64,000 nt of DNA. It comes from Phenylobacterium hankyongense. Its GTDB lineage: Bacteria; Pseudomonadota; Alphaproteobacteria; Caulobacterales; Caulobacteraceae. Location of the stretch: the NCBI RefSeq assembly GCF_003254505.1, contig NZ_QFYP01000001.1, forward strand, positions 232,001-296,000, given 5' to 3'. How positions within the stretch are numbered: position 1 is the first letter of the stretch; every line of letters begins with the position of its first letter. A model generated the notes under the pieces. It made no database searches, was not told the DNA's origin, and saw nothing but the letters and a program-made list of their open reading frames with translations. A program made the translations under genes and the position numbers. Positions 1-7,565 of the stretch are shown one piece after another.

Positions 1-75
1 AGGAGACTGCCGCTGGTGTTGGCGCTCGCCGCCAGCGCCGCCGTCTGGCTGGATTTCCTGATCCGCGGCGGCTGA
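1..75 (+). CDS. C-terminal end of an unidentified protein (partial)
   Basis: Frame 1 is open from the window edge to the TGA at 73-75 and encodes 24 residues. They are mostly hydrophobic (LPLVLALAASAAVWLDFLI) and end in RGG, which looks like a C-terminal membrane helix. Too little is present to name a family. The next gene starts 108 bases downstream with its own promoter-like signal, so the two are probably separate transcription units. Confidence 0.5.
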   Translation, partial: RRLPLVLALAASAAVWLDFLIRGG

Positions 76-127
76 GAGGCGCCTCCGGCAGACGGCCCGG
101 TTCGCACACGAAAACTTGAACCGGCCG

Positions 128-152
128 GGAACCAGCTTTGCCGATCCGGGTT
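128..152 (+). promoter_or_regulatory. EcfG (general stress sigma)-like promoter
   Basis: GGAAC at 128-132 is followed by a 16-nt spacer and GGTT at 149-152. The alphaproteobacterial general stress sigma factor (EcfG, SigT in Caulobacter) is known to use GGAAC-N16/17-CGTT, so one base of the -10 differs. The distance to the ATG at 184 leaves a short leader. The same GGAAC-N16-GGTT form occurs before the BON-domain gene at 53.6 kb. Tentative. Confidence 0.35.
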
Positions 153-183
153 TGCGAACTAGTCCTCAGGGAGACGCCACACC

Positions 184-849
184 ATGCATCGTTCGCTGTT
201 CCTCGGCGCAGCCGCCGTCGCCGCGCTTTCGCTCGCCGCCTGCAACAAGCCGGCCGCCAACAACCCCAACGCCTCCGAAGGCGCCCAGACCGGCAATCCC
301 GGCCAGACCGCGCCGGTCAACGCCGTGCAGGACGCCACCGCCGCGGCGGTCGGCAAGACCTCCGCCGCCACCATGGGCTCACATGACACCGGCGCCTTCG
401 TCGACAACGCCGGCCAGGGCAACATGTACGAGGTCCAGGCCGCGCAGATCGCCGAGAAGAAGGCCAAGTCCTCGGACGTGAAAGCCTTCGCCAAGATGAT
501 GGTCACCGACCACACGGCGATGCTGAACGAGATGAAGCCGCTGGTGACCGCCGCCGGCAAGACCATGCCGACCGCTCTCGACCAGCGGCGCAAGGGCATG
601 ATCGACAACCTCAACGCGGCCAGCGCCGCCGACTTCGACAAGGCCTACATCGACCAGCAGGTCGCGGCTCATGACGAGACCCTGACCCTGGTCAACGGCT
701 ACGCCCAGAACGGCGACGACGCCGGCCTCAAGGCTATGGCCGCCAAGGGCGCGCCCAAGGTCCAGGCCCACCTCGACAAGGCCAAGCAGATCCAGGCGAG
801 CCTGAGCGGCTCGGCCAACGCCGGGGCGACCTCGGCTCCCAAGAAGTAG
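184..849 (+). CDS. DUF4142 family lipoprotein
   Basis: This 221-residue protein starts with a lipoprotein signal peptide: a charged MHR, a hydrophobic stretch to about residue 19, and Cys20 in an LAAC lipobox. It should therefore be anchored in the envelope. An Ala/Pro/Asn-rich linker follows. The globular part, from about residue 70, carries the DUF4142 pattern (EVQAAQIAEKKAKSSDVKAFA, then MVTDHTAMLNEM), a ferritin-like four-helix domain whose biochemical role is not established. A GGGAG ribosome site lies just before the ATG. An EcfG-like promoter upstream suggests stress induction, which fits what is often reported for the family. Confidence 0.85.
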   Translation: MHRSLFLGAAAVAALSLAACNKPAANNPNASEGAQTGNPGQTAPVNAVQDATAAAVGKTSAATMGSHDTGAFVDNAGQGNMYEVQAAQIAEKKAKSSDVKAFAKMMVTDHTAMLNEMKPLVTAAGKTMPTALDQRRKGMIDNLNAASAADFDKAYIDQQVAAHDETLTLVNGYAQNGDDAGLKAMAAKGAPKVQAHLDKAKQIQASLSGSANAGATSAPKK

Positions 850-871
850 GCGCGTCGATCTCCCTCGAACG

Positions 872-903
872 CGGCGGCCGCCCCCCGGGGCGGCCGCCGT
901 CTT
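872..903 (+). terminator. GC-rich hairpin after the DUF4142 gene
   Basis: Thirteen-base complementary arms (872-884 and 887-899) separated by CC form a very stable hairpin 22 bases after the stop codon. It is followed only by TCTT, so it resembles a weak intrinsic terminator or a 3' stabilising stem. Confidence 0.5.
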
Positions 904-983
904 CATGTCCGCCTGCCGGCCGCCGGTTTGCCAAGCCGGGGCGGCGGGGCTAGTTGCGGCGGCATGCGCAGCGGGCCCACACC

Positions 984-2054
984 ATGAGCTTGTACGCCGG
1001 CTCCCCGGCGCCGATGTTCATCGCCCCGACCACGAGCAATCCGACCTTTGGCTTTTCGAGCGTCGGCGGCCGTTGGGCGCTGCTGGTCTTCCTGCCGCCG
1101 CCGGGCCCCGAGCGGCAGGCGGCGCTGGGGCTGCTGGAGGCGCACCCCGAAGTGTTCGCCGACCCGGCCGCCCCGCGCCTGTTGTTCGGTGTGCTGCCCG
1201 ACGCGGCCACCTTCGCCGCCGTCCGGGACAATCCGCCGGCGGTGCGCTGGATCGACGACACCCAAGGCGACCTGCGCCGCCTCTACCAGGCTGTCGGCTC
1301 CGACGGCGAACTGGCCCCCCAGTGGGTGCTGATCGACCCGACCCTGCGGGTGCTGGAGACCGCGCCGCTCGCCGAGGGCGCGCGGATCCTGGCGCGGCTG
1401 GCGGCCCTGCCCGACCCGGCAGACCACGCCGGCGCGCCGATGCATGCGCCGGTGCTCATCGTGCCGCGGGTCTTCGAGGCCGAGACGTGCCGGCGGCTGA
1501 TCGATCTCCATCACCGCGAGGGCGGCGCACCGTCCGAGGTCATGCGCGAGCAGGACGGCAAGACCGTCGGCGTCTTCGACGACCTGAAGAAGCGCCGTGA
1601 CGCCCCGGTCACCGACGACGCGTTGCGGAGCGCGCTCCGGGCACGCATCCAGCGGCGGTTGTTGCCGGAGATCGAGAAGGCCTACCAGTTCCACGCCACG
1701 CGGATCGAGCGCTACATCGTCGCCTGCTATGACGCGGCGGACGGCGGCTATTTCCGCCCGCACCGCGACAACACCACCGCCGGCGCCGCCCACCGCCGCT
1801 TCGCGGTCTCGATCAACCTCAACGCAGAGGATTTCGAGGGCGGCGACCTCCGGTTCCCGGAATTCGGCCCGCGCACCTATCGCCCGCCGACCGGCGGCGC
1901 CGTGGTCTTCTCCTGCTCGCTGCTGCACGAGGCCACGCCGGTGACCGTCGGGAGCCGCTACGCCTTCCTGCCCTTCCTCCACGACGAGGCGGGCGAAAAG
2001 ATCCGTGAGGCCAACCTGCACCTGCTGGACGAGACGGCCGCGCCGCAGGCCTGA
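984..2054 (+). CDS. 2OG-Fe(II) oxygenase with peroxiredoxin-like N-terminal domain
   Basis: A 356-residue, apparently cytosolic protein. Residues 1-145 resemble an AhpC/TSA redoxin fold (start SLYAGSPAPMF, later PQWVLIDPTLRVLE) but have no cysteine at the usual peroxidatic position. Residues 155-335 form a prolyl-4-hydroxylase-type double-stranded beta-helix: YFRPHRDN gives the iron ligands H260 and D262, LLHEATPV gives H315, and SRYAF supplies R325 for 2-oxoglutarate. The ATG at 984 is preferred to an upstream in-frame ATG because it begins the conserved redoxin start. It is followed 42 bases later by an AlkB-type dioxygenase. The substrate is unknown; a protein or peptide hydroxylase is likely. 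Confidence 0.85.
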   Translation: MSLYAGSPAPMFIAPTTSNPTFGFSSVGGRWALLVFLPPPGPERQAALGLLEAHPEVFADPAAPRLLFGVLPDAATFAAVRDNPPAVRWIDDTQGDLRRLYQAVGSDGELAPQWVLIDPTLRVLETAPLAEGARILARLAALPDPADHAGAPMHAPVLIVPRVFEAETCRRLIDLHHREGGAPSEVMREQDGKTVGVFDDLKKRRDAPVTDDALRSALRARIQRRLLPEIEKAYQFHATRIERYIVACYDAADGGYFRPHRDNTTAGAAHRRFAVSINLNAEDFEGGDLRFPEFGPRTYRPPTGGAVVFSCSLLHEATPVTVGSRYAFLPFLHDEAGEKIREANLHLLDETAAPQA

Positions 2055-2096
2055 GCCGATGCCCCCTCAAACGTGCGGCCGGCGTTATAACGGCGC

Positions 2097-2681
2097 ATGC
2101 CGTCCGCCCAGCCCCGCCTGTTCGACACCGCGCCGGATCTGCCGCCCGGCCTGCCGCAGGGTGTCGCCTACCGCCCCGAACTGATTTCCGTCGAGGAGGA
2201 GGCCGAATTCGCCGGCCGCATCGGCGAGCTGCCGTTGAAGCCGTTCGAGTTCCGCGGCTACCTCGCCAACCGACGGGTGATCTACTTCGGCTGGCGCTAC
2301 GACTTCACCCACGGGAAGCTCCAGGCGGCCGAGCCGATGCCGCCGTGGCTGGAGCCGATCCGCGACCGCGCGGCCGCCTTCGCCGGCCTGCCGCCGCAGG
2401 CCTTCGCCCACGTGCTGATCAACGAATATGCGCCGGGCGCCGGCATCGGCTGGCATCGCGACCGGCCGCAGTTCGAGGACGTGGTCGGGATCTCGCTGCT
2501 GGCGCCGGCCAACTTCCGACTGCGCCGAAAAGTCGGCGCCGGCTGGGAGCGCGCCGCCTTCACCGCCGCGCCGCGTTCGGTCTACCTGCTGCGCGGGCCG
2601 GCGCGGACCGAATGGGAGCACTCCATCCCGCCCCTCGACGCGCTGCGCTACTCGATCACCTTCCGGAGCCTGCGAACCTGA
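2097..2681 (+). CDS. alkB: AlkB-family DNA/RNA dealkylation dioxygenase
   Basis: 194 residues, typical of short bacterial AlkB homologues. Motifs seen are INEYAPGAGIGWHRDRPQF (iron ligands H120 and D122), EHSIPP (H175) and RYSITFR near the C-terminus, whose arginines bind 2-oxoglutarate. The nucleotide-recognition lid (NRRVIYFGWRYDF, residues 58-70) matches the family. The expected role is oxidative removal of N-alkyl lesions such as 1-methyladenine and 3-methylcytosine. It lies 42 bases after another Fe/2OG oxygenase and is probably co-transcribed with it. No SOS or Ada box is seen upstream. Confidence 0.9.
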   Translation: MPSAQPRLFDTAPDLPPGLPQGVAYRPELISVEEEAEFAGRIGELPLKPFEFRGYLANRRVIYFGWRYDFTHGKLQAAEPMPPWLEPIRDRAAAFAGLPPQAFAHVLINEYAPGAGIGWHRDRPQFEDVVGISLLAPANFRLRRKVGAGWERAAFTAAPRSVYLLRGPARTEWEHSIPPLDALRYSITFRSLRT

Positions 2682-2684
2682 GCC

Positions 2685-3614
2685 TTACCGTCGGATCGAC
2701 CCGGCGGGCTGACGGGCCGGCGCGCTGACCAGCAGCACGTTCATCGAAGGGCCCTCGTCGACCATGCGCAGGGCCGGGGTGATCGGGCGTGGGGCCGGCG
2801 GCTGGGCGGCCCAGGCCGCCGCGCCGGCCGCCAGCGTCAGGCCGCTCACCAGCCCCACGCCCAGCAGGTCGTGGCGGGGCGCGACGGTTCGCTTCAGCAG
2901 GGCGATCCGCACCTCCAGCGGGTGCGCCCCCCAATGGCAGCCGAACGGCAGCGGCGTGGACGCCAGCTGGGTCTTCAACAGGGTCCTGGCGTAGAGGGCG
3001 CGAGCGCCGGGACGACCCCTCAGCACCGCCGCGTCGCAGGCCAGTTCCTGGTCCATGCGGACCAAGCGCGTCGCCAGGTGCGCCAGCGGATTGAACCAGG
3101 CGAGGCACTGGAGGACCGCGACCAGGGCCGCCGCCCGCGGGTCGCGCCGCTCGATGTGGGTCCGCTCGTGGGCGCGCACCAGGGCGCGTTCTTCAGCGGT
3201 GTAGCGGTCGTCGCCAGCAGGCATGACCACGCGCGGGCAGAGCACGCCGACGACCGCCGGACCCGCTCGTCCGGCCCTGGCGGCGCGGGCGAACGCCGCC
3301 TGGGCGCGCACCAGCAAGCCCGCCGCGACCGCCACTCCCGTCAGCCACACGAACAGCACCGGCGTCGCATGGCTTCCCAGCGCCAGGTTGAAGACGTGGG
3401 CCAGGTCGAAGACGCGGGTCGGTATCGCTCCGTCCACCACCCGCGCCGGCAACAGGCTCGCCGCCATCGCCAGCGGCGGCGCGGCCCACAGGCGATAGGC
3501 GACCTCCGGTCCGAACCAGCGACGCGCCGGCAGCCGTGCGGCGACCACCGCCAGCACCGCCGCCCCACCGGCGAGGTTGATCCGCAGCAACAGGCTCAGC
3601 AGCTCATTCGTCAT
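2685..3614 (-). CDS. M56 (BlaR1-type) membrane metallopeptidase
   Basis: 309 residues with several N-terminal membrane helices (residues 3-28, 40-60, 85-103). The zinc motif H149-E-R-T-H153 follows, with the likely third ligand in MDQELACDAAV (E190). In known BlaR1/MecR1 systems this enzyme senses envelope damage and cleaves its partner repressor. Here the C-terminal penicillin-binding sensor domain is absent; the protein ends after a short tail, so the signal is not obviously a beta-lactam. Its start overlaps the upstream blaI-like gene by 11 bases, so the two are translationally coupled. Confidence 0.85.
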   Translation of the reverse strand: MTNELLSLLLRINLAGGAAVLAVVAARLPARRWFGPEVAYRLWAAPPLAMAASLLPARVVDGAIPTRVFDLAHVFNLALGSHATPVLFVWLTGVAVAAGLLVRAQAAFARAARAGRAGPAVVGVLCPRVVMPAGDDRYTAEERALVRAHERTHIERRDPRAAALVAVLQCLAWFNPLAHLATRLVRMDQELACDAAVLRGRPGARALYARTLLKTQLASTPLPFGCHWGAHPLEVRIALLKRTVAPRHDLLGVGLVSGLTLAAGAAAWAAQPPAPRPITPALRMVDEGPSMNVLLVSAPARQPAGSIRR

Positions 3615-3978
3615 CCGACTCGAGCTCCGCGATCAGCTTCTTCAGGCGCGCCACCTCCTCGGCCGACAGCGCCCGGTGCTCGGCGTAGTGCTGCACCAGC
3701 GGCGCCAGCTGGCCGCCGAACAGCCGGTCCAGCAGGCCCTGGCTCTCGCCGCTCACATAGTCAGGGCGCGAGACCAGCGGGCGATAGCGGGTGCGGCCCG
3801 CCTCCCGCTCGGAGGCGATGGCCTTCTTCTTCAGGAGGCGATTGATCAGCGTCTTGACGGTCGCCTCGCCCCAGCTCTGGGCGGCGCCGACGTCGCGCAC
3901 CAGATCCTCGGCGCCGAGCGGCCCCTGGGCCCACAGCGCCTCCATGATCTGGCTTTCGGCGGCGGAGATCCGGATCAT
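3604..3978 (-). CDS. BlaI/MecI/CopY family repressor
   Basis: 124 residues, the normal size for BlaI. A winged helix occupies residues 1-75 (ISAAESQIMEALWAQGPLGAEDLVRDV, then TVKTLINRLLKKKAIASEREAGRTRYRPLV). A C-terminal dimerisation region carries SGESQGLLDRLFGGQLAPLVQHYAE, the part usually cleaved by the M56 partner. The M56 gene overlaps its 3' end. Two TACA/TGTA elements lie in its own promoter, which implies autorepression, and a third lies in the promoter of the neighbouring small membrane protein gene. Confidence 0.92.
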   Translation of the reverse strand: MIRISAAESQIMEALWAQGPLGAEDLVRDVGAAQSWGEATVKTLINRLLKKKAIASEREAGRTRYRPLVSRPDYVSGESQGLLDRLFGGQLAPLVQHYAEHRALSAEEVARLKKLIAELESDDE

Positions 3979-3981
3979 CGT

Positions 3982-3993
3982 TTACACTCGTAG
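3982..3993. promoter_or_regulatory. Imperfect BlaI operator (leader side)
   Basis: TTACA-CT-CGTAG is a degenerate copy of TTACA-N2-TGTAA, 4 bases upstream of the blaI-like start codon. It probably lies in the 5' untranslated region and strengthens autorepression. The second half-site is poor, so this is the weakest of the three sites. Confidence 0.4.
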
Positions 3994-4002
3994 TCGACCC
4001 CG

Positions 4003-4030
4003 AGCGTACATCTGTAATCTTCCCCGTCAA
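4003..4030 (-). promoter_or_regulatory. blaI promoter with embedded BlaI operator
   Basis: Read on the minus strand there is TTGACG (4030-4025), a 16-nt spacer and TACGCT (4008-4003). The palindrome TACA-TC-TGTA at 4007-4016 occupies the spacer and touches the -10. BlaI-family repressors are known to bind TACA/TGTA dyads, so this layout predicts self-repression. Confidence 0.6.
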
Positions 4031-4046
4031 CCCATCGATCGGCCGG

Positions 4047-4520
4047 CTACAGCCTGAAGTTCGAGGCCATCACGCAGCGGGGCACGCCGTGCGGAATGGA
4101 GATCGTCGCCGGATTGCCGAGGCCCGGCGCGAAGAAGAACTCGCCCTTGGGGGTCTTCACCCGCAACGCGGCCGGACTGGTGAACTGGCAGACCGGGTAG
4201 CTGCGCAGGCCGCGGCCGCCGTGGTCGGCCACCGCGCTGCAACTCACATGCCCGAACTGCCGCCCGAAGACCGCATCGTCATAGGCGAAACTCTGCGGCG
4301 CCTGCAGCTTGCGGCGGACGAACTCGGCGGCGGTCACCGTCGGGCAAGGCGGGCCGGTGATGGTCCACGCCCGCGCCGTCGCCTGCCCCAGCTCAGCGCG
4401 CTTGCTGAGGCTGTAATGCTCCGCGGCGCCCGCGATCGCCGCGGTCAGGCCGAGCGCGATCCCGATCGCCGGGAGCGGCAGCACGGGCTTTACCCGGGTC
4501 CGGGCGCCATAGTCGGTCAT
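4047..4520 (-). CDS. Small membrane-anchored protein in the BlaI neighbourhood
   Basis: 157 residues from the ATG at 4520. A GGAGGG ribosome site just upstream (4524-4533 on the minus strand) favours this over an earlier in-frame ATG. Residues 14-35 form one membrane helix, and the rest should be periplasmic. That part contains CPTVTAAEF, a Cys-containing GHVSCSAVAD, SYPVCQF and CVMASNF; the cysteines could form disulfides. I do not recognise the family. Its promoter carries a perfect BlaI-type operator between -35 and -10, so it is probably a target of the downstream BlaI repressor and part of the same envelope response. Confidence 0.6.
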   Translation of the reverse strand: MTDYGARTRVKPVLPLPAIGIALGLTAAIAGAAEHYSLSKRAELGQATARAWTITGPPCPTVTAAEFVRRKLQAPQSFAYDDAVFGRQFGHVSCSAVADHGGRGLRSYPVCQFTSPAALRVKTPKGEFFFAPGLGNPATISIPHGVPRCVMASNFRL

Positions 4521-4551
4521 CGCAAGCCCTCCGGCCGAATGCACGGAAGGC

Positions 4552-4580
4552 TATAAATTACACTTGTAACCCGATGGCAA
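4552..4580 (-). promoter_or_regulatory. Promoter with perfect BlaI operator TTACA-CT-TGTAA
   Basis: On the minus strand TTGCCA (4580-4575) and TTTATA (4557-4552) are separated by 17 bases. The palindrome TTACACTTGTAA at 4558-4569 fills the spacer. It sits 38 bases upstream of the small membrane protein gene and just past the stop of the monooxygenase gene. The match to the site in the blaI promoter argues for shared control. Confidence 0.65.
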
Positions 4581-4588
4581 GCCCGCCG

Positions 4589-6088
4589 TCAGGCGGCGGC
4601 CTTCTCCGGTTCGCGGCGACGGACCGGCTTGCCGGCCCGGTTCGAGAACTCCATCACCCCGTCCTCGACCGAGGCGTAGCGCAGGCTCATCAGGTCCAGC
4701 GCGTAGTTCTGGTGCAGCTTCCACGGGGCCTTCGAGCCCTGCTTGGGGAACCGGTCCATGGCCCGCCGGACGTAGCCGGAGGAGAAATCCAGCCACGGCG
4801 CGGTCTCGATGTTCGGGTCGTCGTTGCGCGGCGTGCACTGCCGCTGGCCGGTCTTCTTCATGTGGTTGAGCAGGCGGCAGACGTACTCGCACGTCAGGTC
4901 GCATTTCAGCGTCCACGAGGCGTTGGTGTAGCCGAACGACGAGGCGAGGTTTGGCACGCCCTCGTACATCATGCCCTTGTAGCTGAGCGTCTTGCCGGGA
5001 TCGACCTTGCGGCCGTCGACGGTCAGCTCCAGCCCGTTCATCACCTGCAGGTTCAGGCCGGTGGCGGTGACGATGATGTCGGCGGCCAGCTCCTTGCCCG
5101 ACTTCAGCCTGATGCCGGTCTCGGTGAAGGTCTCGATGTGGTCGGTGGCGACCGAGGCGCGGCCGGCCTTCAGCGCCTCGAACAGGTCGGCGTCGGGCAC
5201 CAGGCAAAGCCGCTGGTCCCAGGGATTGTAGCTCGGCGTGAAGTGGGTCTCCACGTCGTAGTCGGGGCCCAACTGTTGGCGGACCATGCCGATGATCCCG
5301 GCCTTCACCTGCTCGGGCTTCCGCCGCGCCAGCCGGTAGAAGTACATGCCGAACAGCACGTTGCGCCAACGGATGATGGAATAGGCCAGCTTCGCCGGCA
5401 GCCGCGCCCGCAGCTTGTTGGCCAGCTGGTCCTCAGCAGGCCGGGAAACCACGTAGGTCGGCGAGCGCTGCAGCATCGTCACGTGCCCGGCCGTCTTGGC
5501 CATCTCCGGCACCAGCGTCACCGCCGTCGCGCCCGAGCCGATCACCACCACCTGCTTGCCGGCGTAGGCGAGATCCTCCGGCCACTTCTGCGGGTGGATG
5601 ACGGCGCCCTTGAACCGCTCCGCACCCGGGAAGTCCGGGGTGTAGCCCTGCTCGTAGTTGTAGTAGCCGCCGCAGAGGAACAGGAAGTTGCAGCTGATGC
5701 GGACGGTCTGGCCGTCGGCCCGCCGGGCCTCCACCGTCCAGGCCGCGTCCTCGGTGGACCACGAGGCGCTCTTCACCTGGTGGCCGTAGCGGATGTGCTT
5801 GTCGATACCGTGGTCGCGGGCGGTGTCGCGTACGTAGCGCAGGATCGAGGGCCCGTCGGCGATCGCCTTGGCCTCCCGCCACGGCTTGAAGGAGTAGCCG
5901 AGGGTGTACATGTCGCTGTCCGAGCGGATGCCGGGATAGCGGAACAGGTCCCAGGTGCCGCCGATCGCTTCGCGGCCTTCGAGGATCACGTAGCTGCGGT
6001 CCGGCGCCTCGGCCTGCAGGTGATAGCCGGCGCCGACGCCGGACAGGCCGGCCCCCACGATCAGCACGTCGAAGTGTTCGTCAGCCAT
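4589..6088 (-). CDS. Flavin-containing monooxygenase, Baeyer-Villiger type
   Basis: 499 residues from the ATG at 6088, where the FAD fold begins (FDVLIVGAGLSGVGAGYH, GxGxxG at residues 12-17). A longer open frame upstream lacks conserved sequence. The Baeyer-Villiger fingerprint FxGxxxHxxxW is intact as FKGAVIHPQKW (159-169), followed by the NADPH-binding VVVIGSGATAVTL (second GxGxxA, 184-189). Such enzymes insert oxygen next to a ketone using NADPH and O2; the substrate here is unknown. It is divergent from a duplicated-HTH regulator at 6354, with a 19-bp palindrome between them, so regulation by that protein is plausible. Confidence 0.9.
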   Translation of the reverse strand: MADEHFDVLIVGAGLSGVGAGYHLQAEAPDRSYVILEGREAIGGTWDLFRYPGIRSDSDMYTLGYSFKPWREAKAIADGPSILRYVRDTARDHGIDKHIRYGHQVKSASWSTEDAAWTVEARRADGQTVRISCNFLFLCGGYYNYEQGYTPDFPGAERFKGAVIHPQKWPEDLAYAGKQVVVIGSGATAVTLVPEMAKTAGHVTMLQRSPTYVVSRPAEDQLANKLRARLPAKLAYSIIRWRNVLFGMYFYRLARRKPEQVKAGIIGMVRQQLGPDYDVETHFTPSYNPWDQRLCLVPDADLFEALKAGRASVATDHIETFTETGIRLKSGKELAADIIVTATGLNLQVMNGLELTVDGRKVDPGKTLSYKGMMYEGVPNLASSFGYTNASWTLKCDLTCEYVCRLLNHMKKTGQRQCTPRNDDPNIETAPWLDFSSGYVRRAMDRFPKQGSKAPWKLHQNYALDLMSLRYASVEDGVMEFSNRAGKPVRRREPEKAAA

Positions 6089-6152
6089 GGCGTGCACGCC
6101 GATCCTTGTTTCCGCCCGTGGCGGCCTCGGGGCCGCGTCTCGCGGGAACGAT

Positions 6153-6171
6153 AAGTGAATGCTGTTCACTT
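6153..6171. promoter_or_regulatory. 7-5-7 palindrome between monooxygenase and duplicated-HTH regulator
   Basis: AAGTGAA (6153-6159), five bases, TTCACTT (6165-6171): perfect seven-base arms. It lies 64 bases upstream of the monooxygenase start and 182 bases before the regulator start. A palindrome with the same arm and spacer lengths lies in the equivalent place beside the paralogous regulator (34170-34188). A TetR-type regulator encoded elsewhere is the main alternative binder. Confidence 0.55.
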
Positions 6172-6353
6172 GAGAAGGGCGAAGACGCGCCGCAGGCGTC
6201 CAGATCGCCTTACAGGCGTCGGAATTCGGTATGCGCGCCCAAAACGGGCCTACAGGCGGCGCGTCAGTTCGCCGCGCCTTACCCATGGTTGCAATTGGCC
6301 GCCGCGCAGCCGAGGCTTCGAGGTAAGATGAACGTCGCACCCCTGCCCGCCTG

Positions 6354-7313
6354 ATGACGGAGCCTTCGCCTTCCCCCGACGCACGGATCGCGGGCCGCTA
6401 CTGCGTGGCCTACGTGCTGGGACAGGTGAGGGTCGGGCGAGCGGGCCGCCCGTTCCTGGACGGCCTGATCCTGCTGGCGATCGTCCAGGCCAACATCGCG
6501 CACATCGACCGCGATCCCGAGCTGTCCCGCGTGTACGGGCCCTATGATCAGCCGCCGCCCGACGAGCTGCGTCGCCCGGTGAGCGTCAGCGCCATCGCCC
6601 ACTCCCTGCGCCTGCCCTACGAGACCGTGCGTCGTCGGATCGCCCTGCTGGCCCGGCAGGACGCCTGCGCCATCACCGCCCGCGGCGTCTATGTCCCCAC
6701 CGCCGCTCTGACCACGCCCGAGCACCGGATGGTGGCCGAGGCGACCTACCGCAACGTGAGGGACCTGTATCTCCGCCTGCGGGACCTCGGTGTGCTGCGC
6801 GACGCCCCATCGTCGATCTCGGCCGCCGCAGCCGCCCTGCTCGACGGCCCCGTGCCGGTACGGGCGGTGGTGCGGATCTCCGCCGACTATTTCCTGCGGG
6901 TGATCGAACTGCTGACCCTGCACATCGGCGACCTGACCAGCGGCCTGATCCTGCTCGACATCGTGCACGCCAACACGGAGCACCTCTCGGAGGAGGACCG
7001 GGCCCCGGGCGGCGTCGGCCCCTACATTCCCGACGAGCGGCGCCTGCCGACGCCGGTGGCAACCGTCGCCGCGCGGCTGGGCCTGCCGGAGGAGACCGCG
7101 CGCCGCCACGTTACCCAGCTCATCAAGGGCGGCCACTGCGTCCGGGTGTCCGGCGGCCTTGTGCTCTTGGCCGAAAACCTGGCCCGCCCGCCCTGGCCGC
7201 AGCTGATTCAGGACAACCTCGGCCACGTGAACCGGATGTTCGCCGCCCTGGCGCCGCACGGCCTGCTGAGCCTGTGGGAGAGCGAGCCGCGGCGGTTGTC
7301 AGGGGCCGCCTGA
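6354..7313 (+). CDS. Putative DNA-binding protein with two tandem helix-turn-helix repeats
   Basis: 319 residues. The protein is an internal duplication. Unit 1 (about 33-148) and unit 2 (about 192-304) each contain a hydrophobic helix (GLILLAIVQANIAHI / GLILLDIVHANTEHL), a helix-turn-helix (VSAIAHSLRLPYETVRRRIALL / VATVAARLGLPEETARRHVTQL), a short wing (CAITARGVYV / CVRVSGGLVL) and a closing helix. The HTHs resemble GntR/MarR-type winged helices, but I know no named family with this layout. A clear paralogue lies at 34302-35249. It is divergent from the Baeyer-Villiger monooxygenase and probably controls it or itself. Confidence 0.65.
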   Translation: MTEPSPSPDARIAGRYCVAYVLGQVRVGRAGRPFLDGLILLAIVQANIAHIDRDPELSRVYGPYDQPPPDELRRPVSVSAIAHSLRLPYETVRRRIALLARQDACAITARGVYVPTAALTTPEHRMVAEATYRNVRDLYLRLRDLGVLRDAPSSISAAAAALLDGPVPVRAVVRISADYFLRVIELLTLHIGDLTSGLILLDIVHANTEHLSEEDRAPGGVGPYIPDERRLPTPVATVAARLGLPEETARRHVTQLIKGGHCVRVSGGLVLLAENLARPPWPQLIQDNLGHVNRMFAALAPHGLLSLWESEPRRLSGAA

Positions 7314-7565
7314 GGCGGACAACTCGCCAACCGTTGCTATCCCGCGACGAACCGCCGCGGCGCCGAGGCAATCCCCAGAATGAGTAGCGCGCGTCTTTCC
7401 GGACGCGGAGCTTCGCCGTATTTCAAGAACAGTGTTTCGGATAACGGGAGTCGCTGAATAGCGGGGCCCGAGCCGGGAACGCAGCGCGAGTTCGGAGCCA
7501 TGGTCATGAAAGAATTTTTCCAGAACCAGGTCCACGACGCGGCGGAGATCGACGGGGAGGACGTG

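Noticed and set aside
6089-6100. GGCGTGCACGCC, a perfect 12-base palindrome next to the monooxygenase start codon
   Set aside because: It is GC-only apart from the centre, in a region where such palindromes arise by chance, and it has no counterpart at the paralogous locus.
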